Positions 44,668-56,743 of a stretch of 64,000 nt of DNA are shown here, piece after piece (position 1 is the first letter of the stretch; each line of letters starts with the position of its first letter). Made by a program: the position numbers and the translations under genes. This stretch comes from Alentia gelatinosa (lineage: Eukaryota; Annelida; Polychaeta; Phyllodocida; Polynoidae): the NCBI GenBank assembly GCA_950022655.1, contig OX465579.1, positions 15,909,088-15,973,087 on the forward strand, in the 5' to 3' direction. Below the pieces are notes generated by a model. That model was given only the letters and a program-made list of their open reading frames with translations, was not told where the DNA came from and ran no database searches.

Positions 44668-45055
44668 GGCCACTAAAAAAAAAAAAATTGTTTCTCATCA
44701 CCAAGCCATGAAAAATATGACGAGGGCGCTTTTTTTTTTTTTTTTTTTTTTTTTTTGCTAAATCAAAGATGGCAGACATACAGTAAAACCCCGCATAAGC
44801 GGACACCCTCCGATCCGGGCCAAAGTGGCTGCTTACACGGGGTGTCTGCTTACGCGGGGTTTACAGATTTTTACTGGCTATACATTTAATGCATCCCTGA
44901 GATCAGGAGCTTTAATTTGATACTAAATACACATACCTTTCATAATATATCAAGATTCATCTATTTAAAAAAAAAAAAAAAAAAAAAAAAATCTTCTAAA
45001 ATCGTTTTTTCTGATGCGCGCGGTGATGAGAAACAAGTTTTTTTTTTTGAGTGGC
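44668..45055. mobile_element. GGCCACT MITE inserted in a GCATAC element
   Basis: Ends GGCCACTAAAAAAAA and TTTTTTTTTGAGTGGCC are flanked by TAA on both sides. The flanks CCACCTAA and TAATACAAAG rejoin into CCACCTAATACAAAG, the sequence found intact in GCATAC copies. The interior matches 56397-56743 in reverse, including ATGCATCCCTGA and TTAATTTGATAC. Confidence 0.85.
44781..44876. mobile_element. CAGT-ended pogo/Tc1-like MITE
   Basis: TA-CAGTAAAACCCCGCATAAGC at the left, with GTCTGCTTACGCGGGGTTTA at the right. CAGT termini and a TA target are typical of pogo-class elements. It is absent at the homologous position in 56397-56743, so it inserted into the GGCCACT MITE. Confidence 0.6.
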
Positions 45056-45470
45056 CTAATACAAAGTGTCCATAGAAAACACATAGGGAGTGTGTATGGA
45101 CATACCGGGAACATACAGGTATATCCACCTAATGCAAAGTGTCCATAGAAAACACATAAGGAGTTTGTATGGACATACCCGGAGCATACAGATATGTTGT
45201 ATGCTCCGGGTGGCGCATACGGAAAAATAGTGCTTATGGAAAAATAGTGCATAGCTAAAACGAACTGATATTGACATACCACTTGTCCAGAAAAGGTGGA
45301 TAATAAATACAATATAGACTGGTTTCAGATAAAAGCGTTTGTATGCTCCGCGGAGTTGACTCTACGCAATATCCTCGCATACGCTCGGATATTACTACGC
45401 GTCAACTCCTCGGAGCATACGGCCGCTTGTATCTGAAACCAGTCAATATTGTGTTTTTATTATCCAGGGA
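45056..45470 (+). mobile_element. GCATAC element with hairpin, copy 1
   Basis: Two ~73-bp units (CCTAATACAAAGTGTCC, CATAGAAAACACATAGGGA) are followed by GTATGCTCCGGGTGGCGCAT and CGGAAAAATAGTGC. A hairpin (45296-45467) follows, with arms GACTGGTTTCAGATAAAAGC and ATCTGAAACCAGTC and the tip TCCTCGCATACGCTCGGA. The left part of the element lies before 44668. Confidence 0.8.
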
Positions 45471-45639
45471 TGAAAGTTGGGCTTGAGGAAAAAAATCGGA
45501 AATTTAAAAGACCTATTAAAAAAAAGAATCATTTATAACATTATTTTGGAATAGAATGGCAATGAATTGATATAGTCTAGTGTTGCCGGTATATATAAAA
45601 TGTCGGAATACCGTCATTTGTCGGAAAACTTGCATCCCT

Positions 45640-45966
45640 GATTATCCACCTAATACAAAGTGCCCATAGAAAACACATAGTAAGTGTGTATGGACATACC
45701 CAGCACATATGGATCTGTTGTATGATCCGGGGGGCGCATACGGAAAAAAATAGTGTATGAATATAACGAATTGATATCAGCATGCCACTTGTCTAGAAAA
45801 GGTGGATAATAGATAAAATATGGACTGGTTTAAGATAAAAGCGGTTGTATGCTCATTGGAGTCGACTCTAAGCAATATCCCCGCATGTGCTCGGATATTA
45901 CTACACGTCAACTTCTTTTAACATACGGCCGGTTGTATCTGAAACTAGTTAACATCGTGTATTTAT
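45640..45966 (+). mobile_element. GCATAC element with hairpin, copy 2
   Basis: One 73-bp-type unit and GATCCGGGGGGCGCATACGG are followed by the same hairpin family (45801-45966), tip TCCCCGCATGTGCTCGGA. It is more diverged than copy 1. Confidence 0.8.
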
Positions 45967-46240
45967 GTCACCCTGGAATTTTTTTTTCAATAGATGTAAC
46001 ATTGGGAACTTGTACTCAATGCCCATGACGTATTTAGAAAAAATACTCATTTAGGGATTATGTGAAAAATGTTAGCCAACTATTCCATGTGAGGGGGTGA
46101 GATAAATTTAGAAACCTGTTCGAGTTTATGGCCAGAGCTCGATCCCATCTCGTATGAATCACAGCTTCACCTTGTGAATTACTACGCTATTCAAACTCGA
46201 TGGAATACGCACTGTGACCGTAAACTTTCATAGGTTTCCT
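45963..46240 (+). mobile_element. TATCTCACCCC foldback, GGTCAGAGCTC subfamily
   Basis: A decayed head TTATGTCACCCTGG, then ACATTGGGAACTTGTACTCA. The hairpin (46111-46238) has arms GAGTTTATGGCCAGAGCTCG as at 32334-32625. Tip CACAGCTTCACCTTGTGA. Confidence 0.8.
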
Positions 46241-46244
46241 AAAT

Positions 46245-47435
46245 ACATTCAGCACACTATATACAGAACCTTTCACCGCCTACCACTCTTTCTTAGACAT
46301 TCCGAAGAACTTAATATTATTACACATTTGAATTTATCGAACTGAAACAATAGATGCTATCCCTTTTATACTGCATTACCTGTGGGACATTTCTCTTTAT
46401 GACTTGATATAATTATTACCATACATATTTATAAGTATTGGAGACGTGTCATACATAATCCATTACATAAGATAGTGTTATTTTGATAGGTAAGTATGGA
46501 ATGGAATGCTATACACTTGTAAATACACCTCTACTGTCAATTCTATTGAATACAAGATAATGTAAGACTGAAACTACTAAAACATATATTTATCATAATG
46601 AATAAAGTTCATATGTGTGTAGATTATACATACAAAACATTGAGCAGAATACATGAATACCTGACTGGGTATTTTATCACGATGTGTCAATAGATACATA
46701 TCATATGCACGATAAGGCGCCACAGGAGAATTCCAATGCACCTTCAAAATCACAACCATGGTGCATGTGTATTCCAGTATAAATCTATGCAGATATCGAC
46801 AATTATATTATACCTCCGCATTAAGCCTACTTTCAAAGATCCTGACAGATATTATCCTAAGCGATAACATTATGATTGCACTAACTATATAATACAGACA
46901 TAAGTGATGGTATTAAAAAGCAAACAATTTTCCTAGTCTCATTGAACATCCGAAACTACAGTCATTTAGAATACCAACATTATTAGATCAGCATACAAGA
47001 ACTTGATGTACATTGACAACAATCATCATATATTTTAACAATAATTCAAGACTGGCAAAAGACCAAACATAACCTATAGTAGTCTTACATTGTGTGGTTC
47101 TGATAGAGAAGTTACCCATCTTCAGAGAGCAATAAGCTTGGTTTACAATGCGCGATTCTTGCGACTCCAGGGAAATACCTTGACGATAAAGTTCCCTGCG
47201 ATTCTGTACCAGTACATAATCGCTCAGTGTGACACCTTAAATTTCTGGACCACTGCGACTATATTCCACCCCTGTCGGGAGGAGCAATTATCACCGACAA
47301 ATGCCCCTGTCCAAAGAATAAAAATCTCAGGGAAGAATCGCAGGGACATTTATCGTTCACTGAGAACCCAACTTGAAAGGTTAAAGGTCTTATAGAGAGT
47401 GCCCTTATTGATACAGCCTAATGTGCTGAGACAGC
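46245..47435. other. Unannotated stretch
   Basis: No gene is called. A 101-codon plus-strand frame (47090-47395) has no recognisable domain. GCGATTCTTGCGACT, GCGATTCTGTACC and TCGCAGGGACATTT suggest repeat-derived DNA. Confidence 0.3.
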
Positions 47436-47439
47436 CTAT

Positions 47440-48060
47440 AAGGTGTTAAAGTGGGATTCACACGTAGAAATTAATGCACCTGTGATAAGTATACTTCACA
47501 CCTTTCCCATAGTCTAAGACAATTCTGGTTGGGTAGAAAAGTCTCATGGTAAAGTGCCTTAACCCTTTGGCGCCGGGTGATGCGCCCGTGACCGGATGAT
47601 GCCTTAAGGCATCGCCGTGTGTGGCCGGATGATGCCTTTAGGCATCATTTTCTAAGACTTGCAAAATCATAGATTATGTGTAATAACTTTGTAAATAATT
47701 GATCAATAATGATGAAATTTTCACAGGATGTTGGTATAACATTAGCCTTACGATTTTGAAATACTCATAAAATAATATTAAAGACCACGTGTTTTATCAC
47801 GTGATCAAAAGTGAAATTATCATAATTGGCCTGAAAAGACCAAGTCGGCGACTCAATAGAGGGTCTATTTGTCTCAACTACAATTCACACATAGAGATTG
47901 TGTTCCAGTAGAGAATATCAGTAGGATTTGTCTCAGATAAAGTTGGTTGGTTGGTTGGTTTGATTTAACGTCCAGTTAACCATTCCAGGTTCTCACCAGA
48001 CTTTCTCAAAGAGCTTATGAGGTACATGAATCCCATCGTATGAATCCCACTTAACCTTTC
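47440..48060. repeat. Mosaic of R-A pieces, a TTAACCC element and a TTTAACGTCC repeat
   Basis: R-A blocks: GTGGGATTCACACGTAG (47452), AAGTCGGCGACTC (47843), GTATGAATCCCACTTAACC (48038). A TTAACCCTTTGGCGCCGGGT element start lies at 47561 with GATGATGCCTTTAGGCATCA. (GGTT)n then GGTTTGATTTAACGTCCAGT begins near 47943; the same string occurs at 61480. That last motif is common in mollusc genomes, from memory. Confidence 0.55.
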
Positions 48061-48576
48061 CCTGCAGCACATTACAAATATAAATGTAGGCAGTGCAGGG
48101 AATAACACCTCTTCTCCCACAGACACTGTACACCCAGGTATGGCAAAGTATATAGTTCAAATTAGTGTCATGGTATATGATGAGATTTCATTGAATTAAT
48201 CCAAATATTTGTATTCCTTTGACTGGATATTAAGGAAGTAAAATTACTATTTCTGTACTTAAGAAAACGTGAATACTATTGTCCATGAGATACCTGGAGG
48301 CACCATGCTGTGGGAAAAGGGTAAATCAGCAAATACAACTCAATTTTGTATAAGCAGCATCATTATATCAAGGCATTTGTATTACATTCCCCTATCAATC
48401 CCTAAGTATAATCTAATCGTATCACAACCATGGGTTATTGGGAGATTGAGGTAATTCATAGATGTTAACAAGCGATAAATGATTCTATGTTATGGCACAT
48501 TCATCCAATGAATACCTGATAATCCGAGATGGTCTAATAATATAAGTAGACGTGCTTAGTGTGCCTGAATGGAATC

Positions 48577-48660
48577 TGATCAGAGGTATTTTGGTCGGGA
48601 ATATTCATCGAGGTCGAAGAACGTGGTGAATATTTCCGACCAAAATATTCGGCAACTGAT
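48577..48660. repeat. Core-capped hairpin
   Basis: Arms with GGTATTTTGGTCGGGAATAT and ATATTTCCGACCAAAATATT. Tip TCATCGAGGTCGAAGAACGT, the core in reverse. No other copy of the arms is seen. Confidence 0.8.
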
Positions 48661-48989
48661 GGAATCGAGGTACACTCACTATGTCTGCTCATCATTTTAC
48701 AGTGGTCACGTGGTACGGAGGGACGTATGAAGATTATTTCGTCACTCAGTGACAAACGGAATCCGTACTCTTGGTCAGTAAAAGTGAGACATTCGCACAT
48801 AGGTATGTAATAATAGAGGTTTGTGCTGTGAACATCATTCCTGTATCAATAATAACCATATCTTGAGGAAAAATGTGTGCACCATAAAGGTAACAAGGTA
48901 ACATCCCATTATTATTAAGTATAAGTTGCAGGGGACAATACCAAGTAATCTCCTCTCATATTTAACAACGTAATCTCTCAATGTAATCT

Positions 48990-49230
48990 ATTCTCCACCT
49001 AAAGGCCTGAACCCACTGAGCTCCCGACACACTACGACACGCGTTGTGACACACACCGATACAGACTTTTGCAACGTTCCGACACGGCGACGATGTGCTA
49101 ATTAAAAGACCGAACCCACCGGCCTTCCGATGCACACCGACGCACCGTACGACGCGCCTTACGACGCGCTATACAATGTAATACGGGTGTTGCCGATCAG
49201 AGCCGCCTAACGGCCACCCAGTATACACAA
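48990..49230. repeat. CGACACAC-rich dispersed repeat
   Basis: GAACCCACTGAGCTCCCGAC, then GAACCCACCGGCCTTCCGAT: two related halves. GTAATACGGGTGTTGCCGAT matches the reverse of 56380-56350, so the family has a second copy at 56245-56400. Confidence 0.55.
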
Positions 49231-49439
49231 ATACGTGCTACCTAGGTAAATTAACGTCTTTTTTGGTTAGGAATTACGTATTTCTTTACGTAGTACAAAC
49301 GTCAAAATGTTATGGTTTACTTACGTCTGTAGCACGTATTGGTAGATTTACATTAATCAAAGTTTTTTGAGACATTTGAGAGGATATTGTATCAACGAGT
49401 CAGGGCTGTCTAAACTTCATGTATCATGTGTGCTTCCTG

Positions 49440-49578
49440 TATTTATCCTGTAGACACTAACAGAATGTATATCATATAGAATACAGACCATGGATAATGG
49501 ACTGCAATACTAGCAGAGGCATGAAGAACGAGATCCCAATGTTAAGCCTATGGGATGAAAATACCAGGGGTGAGATAA
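49440..49578 (-). mobile_element. CACCCC foldback head, reverse fragment
   Basis: CCATGGATAATGGACTGCAA, then CCAATGTTAAGCCTATGGGA, then ACCAGGGGTGAGATAA. No tail hairpin. Confidence 0.7.
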
Positions 49579-49579
49579 A

Positions 49580-50765
49580 TATTGTGACACGTGCAGAGCG
49601 TTGTACGTCTCGGGCGTGCACACCAGGGCGTGATAAAGGAGCGCCCTGAGAGTGAACCCCTCAGATGTGGGTGCCAATCGGCCACTAGGGTCCCACTCCG
49701 TATCGAGGTTGTTCGTGCCGATGTCTCGTTTAATTATCGGAGCCCGAGGCCTGGCTTCTCTCCTTCTCAGCCCTCCACTGGTTAACGTAATCTCCGAACA
49801 TCTTTATTTTCTTCGGATGGATCCTGTGGGATAATAAAGAAATACACATAAGTGTTGATGTTGATGCAATCTCTCAGCTTCATAGTGTTGTATATGGTAC
49901 CGTGGATAATTGTAATCAACAACTTACATTATCATCTTTCATTTCTGTCATTATTCTGTATTTCTCTCCAACCTTACGGTTGTTAAATACTTTGATTCCT
50001 GATAACTATTGTGTACCGAAATGTATCTGTGCGCCACTAACGGCATCTGAAAAACTCAGATAATCTGAGAGATGTGTGTTTTGATAAAAAAAAAGAAAGA
50101 AAAAAAAGAATGTCTTAGCAGGCAGTATTCCATTTTTGACACTTTAAATTGTCATTCATTTTAGTTATGCACCTCTATATTATAAGCACATATGAAAGTA
50201 TAATAATGATCAGAAAATGGTTACTGATAAATAGATTATATATTTAGTATATTATATCTGGTGAGGTTACGATGTAAATTGGACTAGGAACCCGAAGAAA
50301 ACCAGCACCCCCAATGATGCAACGCTGACGGGTTTCCTATTATAGATTCACTGATGATGTGTTATATAATCACCTGCGTAATACCTGTACTCAAAGACGA
50401 ATCAATAAAAATCTGATAAAGAAAAAAAGACAAAAAAACTGCAAACAGTCGACTGCAATGCAATTTATCAATGCAGGTTTGTTACCTATAGAATAGATCA
50501 AAACCGCCTGTTAATGAAAAATCTTCAATAAACAGTTGCATCCACATGCAATTATACTGGACAGGATTTCAGGTTTATAAACCAATCACAAGGGGAGTTA
50601 ACTATAGCTGGCGATACAGTTTTCATGCCTAAATAGCTCAAAGACCGGCACTAAGAAGCTCGTCCTCCTGTGAAACATTTCGTTTTAATAGAGCAACGAG
50701 GAAAGTCTCTAAAATAAAGTTTTGCAAAATGATGAATCTCACACAGAAATATCTTTACAACAACA
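49580..50765. other. Unannotated stretch
   Basis: I see no gene. Small frames at 49591-49834 are not recognisable. Confidence 0.35.
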
Positions 50766-50769
50766 TTAT

Positions 50770-51010
50770 TTATCATCCACCTAATACAGAGTTTCCATGC
50801 GAGGATATTGCGTAGAGTCAACTCCGAGGAGCATACAACCGTTTTTATCTGAAACCAGCCTATATTGTATTTATATCCACGTTTTCTGGGCAAGTGGCAT
50901 GTTGATATCAGTTCAATTAATTATGCACTATTTTTTCGTATGCACTATTTTTCCATATCCGCCACCCGTAGCATACAACAGAGTATACAACATGCAACGT
51001 ACCATACAAC
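50770..51010 (-). mobile_element. GCATAC element, rearranged partial copy
   Basis: CCACCTAATACAGAGTTTCC jumps directly into half of the hairpin arm (GAGGATATTGCGTAGAGTCA, ATCTGAAACCAGCCTATATT). It then continues TATGCACTATTTTTTCGTAT and CCGTAGCATACAAC. Only one arm of the hairpin is present. Confidence 0.65.
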
Positions 51011-51639
51011 ATATCCATAACTATAATCCCCCCCCCCAAAAAAAAAACAACCCCACCCCAAAACAGGTACCATAACTATGGTATACGGATTCAAATATGT
51101 GGTATACATTTGTTTGTTTGGGTAGTTTAACGTCCAATTTGTTCAATTAGACTTTGTGGTATACAACCTATAACCATAGGGACTTTTTCTCTGCTCTATA
51201 GCACAAAGGGACTACCGTAATCCATGGGTCTGAGATTATTTAATCAAACAAAGAACAACAATTTCATATACTGGAAATGAACTAGTGGATTTCTTTGGAA
51301 GACTGAAAAGCTGCCTTGTCTGACAGTAAACTAACATCTACTTAAAATGTAAAGGCCTCTTGGTGTTTTCTAGATAAACCATCTTCCTAAGATTAATATA
51401 TACCAGTTAAACAATATTTGATAAACTTTACTATTCAAGCAGATCCGTTAACCCATAACATCAAAGCTTCATGCCCTGAAGGAACGGATACTTGTGATGT
51501 GTTTTACTTTCTTGTGAAATCCCATCATTGTCCGAGGCCATTTGACAACATGTTGAAAAAGTCCTCACGAGCTTCACAAAAACACTGAAACCTCGGGAAA
51601 TTACTTTTCCCTTTTGTACACAGTGGGGATCAGTGAAAA

Positions 51640-51930
51640 CATCAAAGAAGCCACGCACCTCCCCCCGGCGAGCAAATCACTGCCTGTGTCTGTGAGATGT
51701 TAACAAAATATTGCCCTCTAATTCCCGTGTGATCTCTTGGAACTCGATTAGGAGATGGACCAGTCGGCGAGTGCCGGGAGATACTTGTGCTCGGAGAGAC
51801 GTGAAAACACGGGCGGCCGCTGAGCCCCCGGTCCCGAAGCCACTGCGGAAGCCACTGAGGAAGCCACCGGCGAAAGGAGCGGGGAGGACCGGGTAAACAT
51901 GGCCGGGGTCTCCCTGCCCGCCGGCCCGCA
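51640..51930. other. GC-rich patch with a 12-bp tandem
   Basis: GAAGCCACTGCG, GAAGCCACTGAG and GAAGCCACCGGC are three near-repeats at about 51837-51872. The minus-strand 115-codon frame over it is not recognisable. Confidence 0.3.
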
Positions 51931-52157
51931 AACACTCGGATGGGAACCTCATTGGGCTCCATCCATATTTCTGTATTCTTAAAATCCACTGGACTAACAG
52001 AAGGATTTGAGAGCTCGTGTCTGTATTGTCAACACGGTACGGATTCCTAGATGAAATCCCAGGGAAGTATTTCTGGAGGTTTTTTCTGATGATTACTGTT
52101 GACTTTATTTTGTGTGGTAAGGATGTATCTTACTCGAATCTCGCGGGGATGTTAGGA

Positions 52158-52455
52158 ATAAAGAAGAAATCAACGAGTTTTGGTACAAGTCGTCGTTCTC
52201 CATGAGTTTGATGCGGGATGATATGAACAAGATGACAGCCAAGTGAATATCAAGTAGGATTCAAATGAGTTTGAGAACAATGACGTTGACCAAAACAAGT
52301 CACTTTCTGAATTCATCTCACCCCTGTATACACCAAAAGATTGGACGACACACGGCATATAGACCATGGAGAACGGACTGCAATACTAGTAGGGGAATGG
52401 AGAACAGGTTCCTAATGTTAAGCCTATGGAACAGAAATACCAGGGGTGAGATAAT
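52158..52455 (-). mobile_element. TATCTCACCCC foldback, reverse copy
   Basis: The hairpin (52161-52308) with AACGAGTTTTGGTACAAGTC and GTTGACCAAAACAAGT comes first. The head in reverse follows, ending AATACCAGGGGTGAGATAA. It is the same subfamily as 14115-14413 and 56991-57281. Tip near 52232-52252 is decayed. Confidence 0.8.
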
Positions 52456-52758
52456 ATCGTAAAACTGGATGAGGTTTAATCTTGGCCACCGTATTCCAGG
52501 ACTGGAGTTTGGCAAAGTGACTTCATGAGGCGAAGCCGAGTGAAGTCCGGAGGCAAAACTTTAGGAGTGGAATGCGGTGGCCAAGATTAAAACGAATCAG
52601 GTTTTGATTTTATCCTACCCTATCTCCTCTATTTTGGAAAATTACGTGATAACAATGCTGTATGCCACTAGTGGCATATAAAACTCCGTATGCCAGTCAG
52701 CGTGGCATACGGAAACTCAATGTTAAGCCTATGGGATTTTATATTAGGGGTAGGATAA
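52454..52758 (+). mobile_element. TATCCTACCCC foldback, CCACCGTATGCC subfamily
   Basis: The hairpin (52472-52592) with CTTGGCCACC and GGTGGCCAAG arms has tip ATGAGGCGAAGCCGAGTGAA. The head continues to AGGGGTAGGATAAA. It directly abuts the element before it and the 90-bp MITE after it. Confidence 0.85.
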
Positions 52759-52850
52759 AGAGACAGGTGGGATTGCGGCGGATTTGAGAGTAAAGGTATG
52801 GAGACCCCCGACTGAGGCAGAACCCACCAGCTTTGTCTCCCTCTTATACA
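52758..52850. mobile_element. 90-bp GAGACAGGTGGG MITE, copy 2
   Basis: Almost identical to 30776-30866. Ends AGAGACAGGTGGGATTGCGG and CCCACCAGCTTTGTCTC. Confidence 0.7.
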
Positions 52851-52859
52851 TTATCCTCT

Positions 52860-53480
52860 GGGGTAAGATAATCAACAGAAACAACCAAGTGCCTGTGGTC
52901 TCAGATCATAATGGCTAACATTCACTCTCTGCAATTAATTATATATACGTACTTAGAATAAAGAACTACCTATCATCTCATTCTCCACGAAAATCACTTT
53001 CAAAACTTACATTTGATTTGTATTGAATAAAACCTTATATTCAGCAGTCTTAGGTAGGAAGTGGAAACTCCAGGTGATCAAAAGGCGAATATCCAACAAA
53101 CAAAACAACTCGCTTGCAAGACAAGATGGCGAGGCGGGTATTGTTCACACGATTGTTTTAGTCTTTTCATTATCACATTCCGTTCTGATGGCAATAACAT
53201 CATCGCATTTTCCCTAATATTTCGGATTTCTGATATATGAGAAAAAAAAACCCAAAAAACTGTAGCATGTAGATGAGAAATACACGCCGGTTAAGAACTG
53301 AATTAAAATCATCCATTAGAAAACACTTTTCTGTGATGTAACCGAAGGATTGTGTTTCATTGTGAGATGCATTTCACAAATGATACTCCATTATTTAAGC
53401 ATCAACTGGCGCGGACACCGATGCCAATACGTCATCGACCTGGAGGCTTCATCAACAGTGATTCACCTGCATGAGACAAC
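52860..53480. other. Unannotated stretch
   Basis: I see no gene or clear repeat. Confidence 0.35.
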
Positions 53481-53489
53481 ACCATTGAC

Positions 53490-54130
53490 ATTGCCGTAAA
53501 ATCCATGACTAGCGCCTGGGCCTCACGGGTCCCCTCACCTTCGTCATCAAGCCTCGGTAATGGTAATCGCCGCTTTCTGTGACAGCGCATAGTTGGAGTA
53601 CTACCAGGGGTTGGGAAGGTGGGTAGGGGCGGGTGGTGGTATGGTTGGGTGCTGGGGGTAGGTGAGGCAGATAAAAATCAGTGGGAATGTAGGCAGGGGA
53701 CGGCGGCCGGTGTGCTGGCATTGACAGCTTGGGAACCAGCGAAGTGCCGGCCCGGCCAGCTTCAAAGGGAAACTAGCAAAAATCACGAGCAGCCGACGCC
53801 GCCATGTCCGATATAGTTCTTGGTTGCCACACCAGGTGGCGTGTTCCTGTGAGACGCCACGCGCGGGACGCCGGCGTGCGCACGCACGGCACAGGTGAAG
53901 CGGATCCGGAAATAAACGACCCGTGTCCCTTCCATAACTCATCATGGGTTGACGGGCGATAAAGGGGGAGGATAGAGCTAGACACCTGCGCGCGCAACCA
54001 GAGGTGTAGGCTATCCACTATAGGGGACGCTGTTTTTGTACTTCCGGCGGATTGGCTGCGCTAAAGAGGTCCGGCGTCTTCCGCCTGCGTTCCGGGTACT
54101 GGCGGCGCACGCGCAAGGGATCGTAATCGG
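53490..54130. promoter_or_regulatory. CpG island with ETS and CCAAT sites
   Basis: ACTTCCGGCGGATTGGCTGC (about 54040-54059) joins an ETS site to an inverted CCAAT box. CGCCGCCATGTCCG (about 53795) is YY1-like in reverse, and GGATCCGGAAATAAAC is a further ETS site. Such groupings mark TATA-less promoters. No exon is recognised on either strand. Confidence 0.35.
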
Positions 54131-54308
54131 ATGACATCCGCCAGCAGACTTCAAACAAAGCCATTTCCTTTTTTCCGCCTCTCATCCGCGCTTCGTTGGC
54201 AGGGCCTTCCAGGCGACTTCCCTTTGTCTACAAATGAAGCAATTTCACCACCGCTTTTCTGTCCCCACCCTCACCACCCCTACCTCCCCGCCCCCACCAC
54301 CCCTACCT

Positions 54309-54326
54309 CCCCCCCCCCCCCCCCCC
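54309..54326 (+). repeat. Poly-C run
   Basis: Eighteen C residues within a CCCCACC-rich pyrimidine tract (54263-54360). Confidence 0.9.
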
Positions 54327-54429
54327 ACACCCCACACCCACCCTCCCTCCTTCAAGGGATACCATCCGCTCCTCACTCCACCCAGGCGAGCTGATTAATC
54401 AGAAGTCCACCCAAAAATGGGTTAGTTAC

Positions 54430-54900
54430 GCACCTCCGCGTCACCCCTTTATCCGTCATTGTCCACCCCCGCCCCCCGCCGGCCGACGACCGCTTGGCGC
54501 CGGGCGGGGGGCGGCATGTCGTCGGTCGGTCACCGCCCGTCCCCGTCCCGGGGTCGATCCGGGCCGCGGCCAGAACGTTAATTGTACGGAATTAGGTCCG
54601 GAGTCGATGAGAGCGACTCGGCCGGGCGGGCGGGCGGGCGGGCGGGTGGCTGGCTGGCGCGGCCGGCGTAGTTAGAGGCCGACGCCGGGCCGTTAGCTGA
54701 TGAGAGGGGGACGACGCCCACGCCGGGTTATCATTACCAAGAGGCGGGCGCTGGCGCTGGTCAGCAGCCCGCGAGCCAGGGGTCAATGGGTGCACTTCGA
54801 CGGTGCACGCGAGCCGGCCCCCAGGGGGCAGTGGTCAGCGCCAAGCGGAAAAACTTCGCCGGTACCCCGTCAGAGTTTGGCCTTCTCTAGGACTCCTGTT
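54430..54900. other. CpG island with (GGGC)n
   Basis: Very GC-rich, with a run of GGGC units at about 54625-54646 and AACGTTAATTGTACGGAATT just before it. It could be an enhancer or promoter; no gene is supported. Confidence 0.3.
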
Positions 54901-55193
54901 CGGTACCTGCCTACTCTTGTGTCGGCATACTCAATGAACATTTTCATGTGGATTTTTAAATGGTCTCAGAAACATCGGGAAAACTTTGATAATATGTCCT
55001 TGTCGGCCATGGCCTAGGGCGGAGGGTCTTTGGGGAGGTTCAATTCAGTCTTATTGTCGTAAATGAGGCTAAATCTATATTATCTCTGTTTGGCACAAGG
55101 AAAAGACGTTACTTATACTGTAGTCTGTATATTAGATTGGCTCCATTTACTGCATTCTATGGATACCCTCCTTGCTGGGATACAGGCAGACAA

Positions 55194-55590
55194 GGATAAT
55201 ACAAGAGAGAAACTGTGTTCCGGTGAGAGAAAGTCAAAGTTCCGAAGTGAAGCTCAGAAAAACTACTGCCCAAGGCCGTGGCGGCGGGCAGTAATGTTTC
55301 CGACCCTTACTGAGTAACTTTGACTTTCTCTTACAGGAAACTTGGTTGCCCTATTCCTATATTCCTTCAAATAAAGTCTAATAACGATAAATAGCGTTAT
55401 TGTCTTATCTAACATCAAATATGAAGCCGGATCCAACCTTATTGAGTAACTTGACAGTGTATGTTTTCTCCCCACTGCGCTTTTCATATGAATTTTGTAA
55501 AAGACAATCTGATTGGTCTAAAAGTCAACCTTGGGTAGTAAACGTCATCCTAGGGCGGCATACGCCAACCTAGGGGAGTTTACGCAAGTT
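55194..55590 (-). mobile_element. GTCAAAGTTAC hairpin element, reverse copy
   Basis: The hairpin (55222-55338) with GAGAGAAAGTCAAAGTTCC and ACTTTGACTTTCTCTTAC has tip CCCAAGGCCGTGGCGGCGGG. ATGAAGCCGGATCCAACCTT follows, then the three short units in reverse (CAACCTTGGGTAGTAAACG and variants). It mirrors 6736-7118. Confidence 0.8.
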
Positions 55591-55639
55591 ATTCCAACTC
55601 CAGTAGCGGGATGTTATCATAGGTTGCTCGCTCCTAGGT

Positions 55640-55725
55640 ATATATGAATATAATGAACTTTATTGTGATTGTGTTTAATCATTTAATGAATGTTCATAAT
55701 CAAAGACTTGAGCAAGTCTAACTTT
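55640..55725 (+). repeat. AATGAACTTTATT repeat, end fragment
   Basis: ATGAACTTTATTGTGATTGT and AATCAAAGACTTGAGCAAGT match the end of 38200-38655. Confidence 0.7.
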
Positions 55726-56396
55726 ATATATTCTGTATACTTTTCAGTTCCCACACCACATAGACATGGTATGAGAAGGATTGGCCTTTGATATAGCAGT
55801 AAATCTACCACTGCAGGGGCTGAAGAAGAGGAGTAGCCGAGTACAGAAAATCTAATGAAACCTTTTTCCATAGGCTGGTTTCGTGCTTTATCAACTTCGT
55901 TATGAAATGCCTGCATTCATACAAAGACCTGGCACCTGTTCTTTATAATTAGCTGACTGAGAGTATGAGCATAATACGTCTATAATACTCATCTATATTA
56001 ATTACAGAGAAATTACAGCAATTGCATTGTATTCTATGGTATTCCATATGGTGTGCCATACATGTATATCACCGGAGAGATACTTTAGATACACCTAAGA
56101 TAACACAGGAACACTGGAACTGAATACACAATAGTACATTGGTGGCCCTATCTATCATAAACTTATCTTTTCCCAGACTCGTTGATTCAATACCCTAGGT
56201 TGTTTCATCAGTTTAACCTGTCAAAAAACAACACTCCTGCAATCACACCCACCGTTCACACTCGAGGTGTGATTGTAGTGTGTCTCTATGGGAATTGGGG
56301 CCGGACTCGGCCGTGTTTGTCAGAGCAACGGCCTAACGGACCAACGCACCGTTAGGTGGCGTTGAACGGCAACACCTGTATTGCCTTTTAGCATTC

Positions 56397-56743
56397 GGCC
56401 ACTCAAAAAAAATAACAACAAAAAAACTTGCCCATCAGCGAAAACGATTTTAGAAGATATTCTTAATATAAGATGGTCTTTGATAGAAATTAAGAAAAGG
56501 TATGTATATTTGGTATCAAATTAGAGTAGCTGATGTCAGGGATGCATTCAACATGATATCATGTGTAAAATAAGTGAGGTATTAGGAGTTTAGAGTGAGA
56601 GTGCAAGATAGGACCTAAATAAGTATGTCTGAAGCCCATTTTATGACACTTCAAAGGCCATCTTTGAACTAGCGAAAAAAAAGCTCGCGTCATATTTTCC
56701 ATGGCTTAGTGATGAGAAACAAGTTTTCATTTTTTGAGTGGCC
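56397..56743. mobile_element. GGCCACT MITE, second copy
   Basis: Ends GGCCACTCAAAAAAAA and TTTTTTGAGTGGCC. The interior is the reverse of 44668-45055 without the pogo-like insertion. It includes TTTTCCATGGCTTAGTGATG. Confidence 0.8.
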
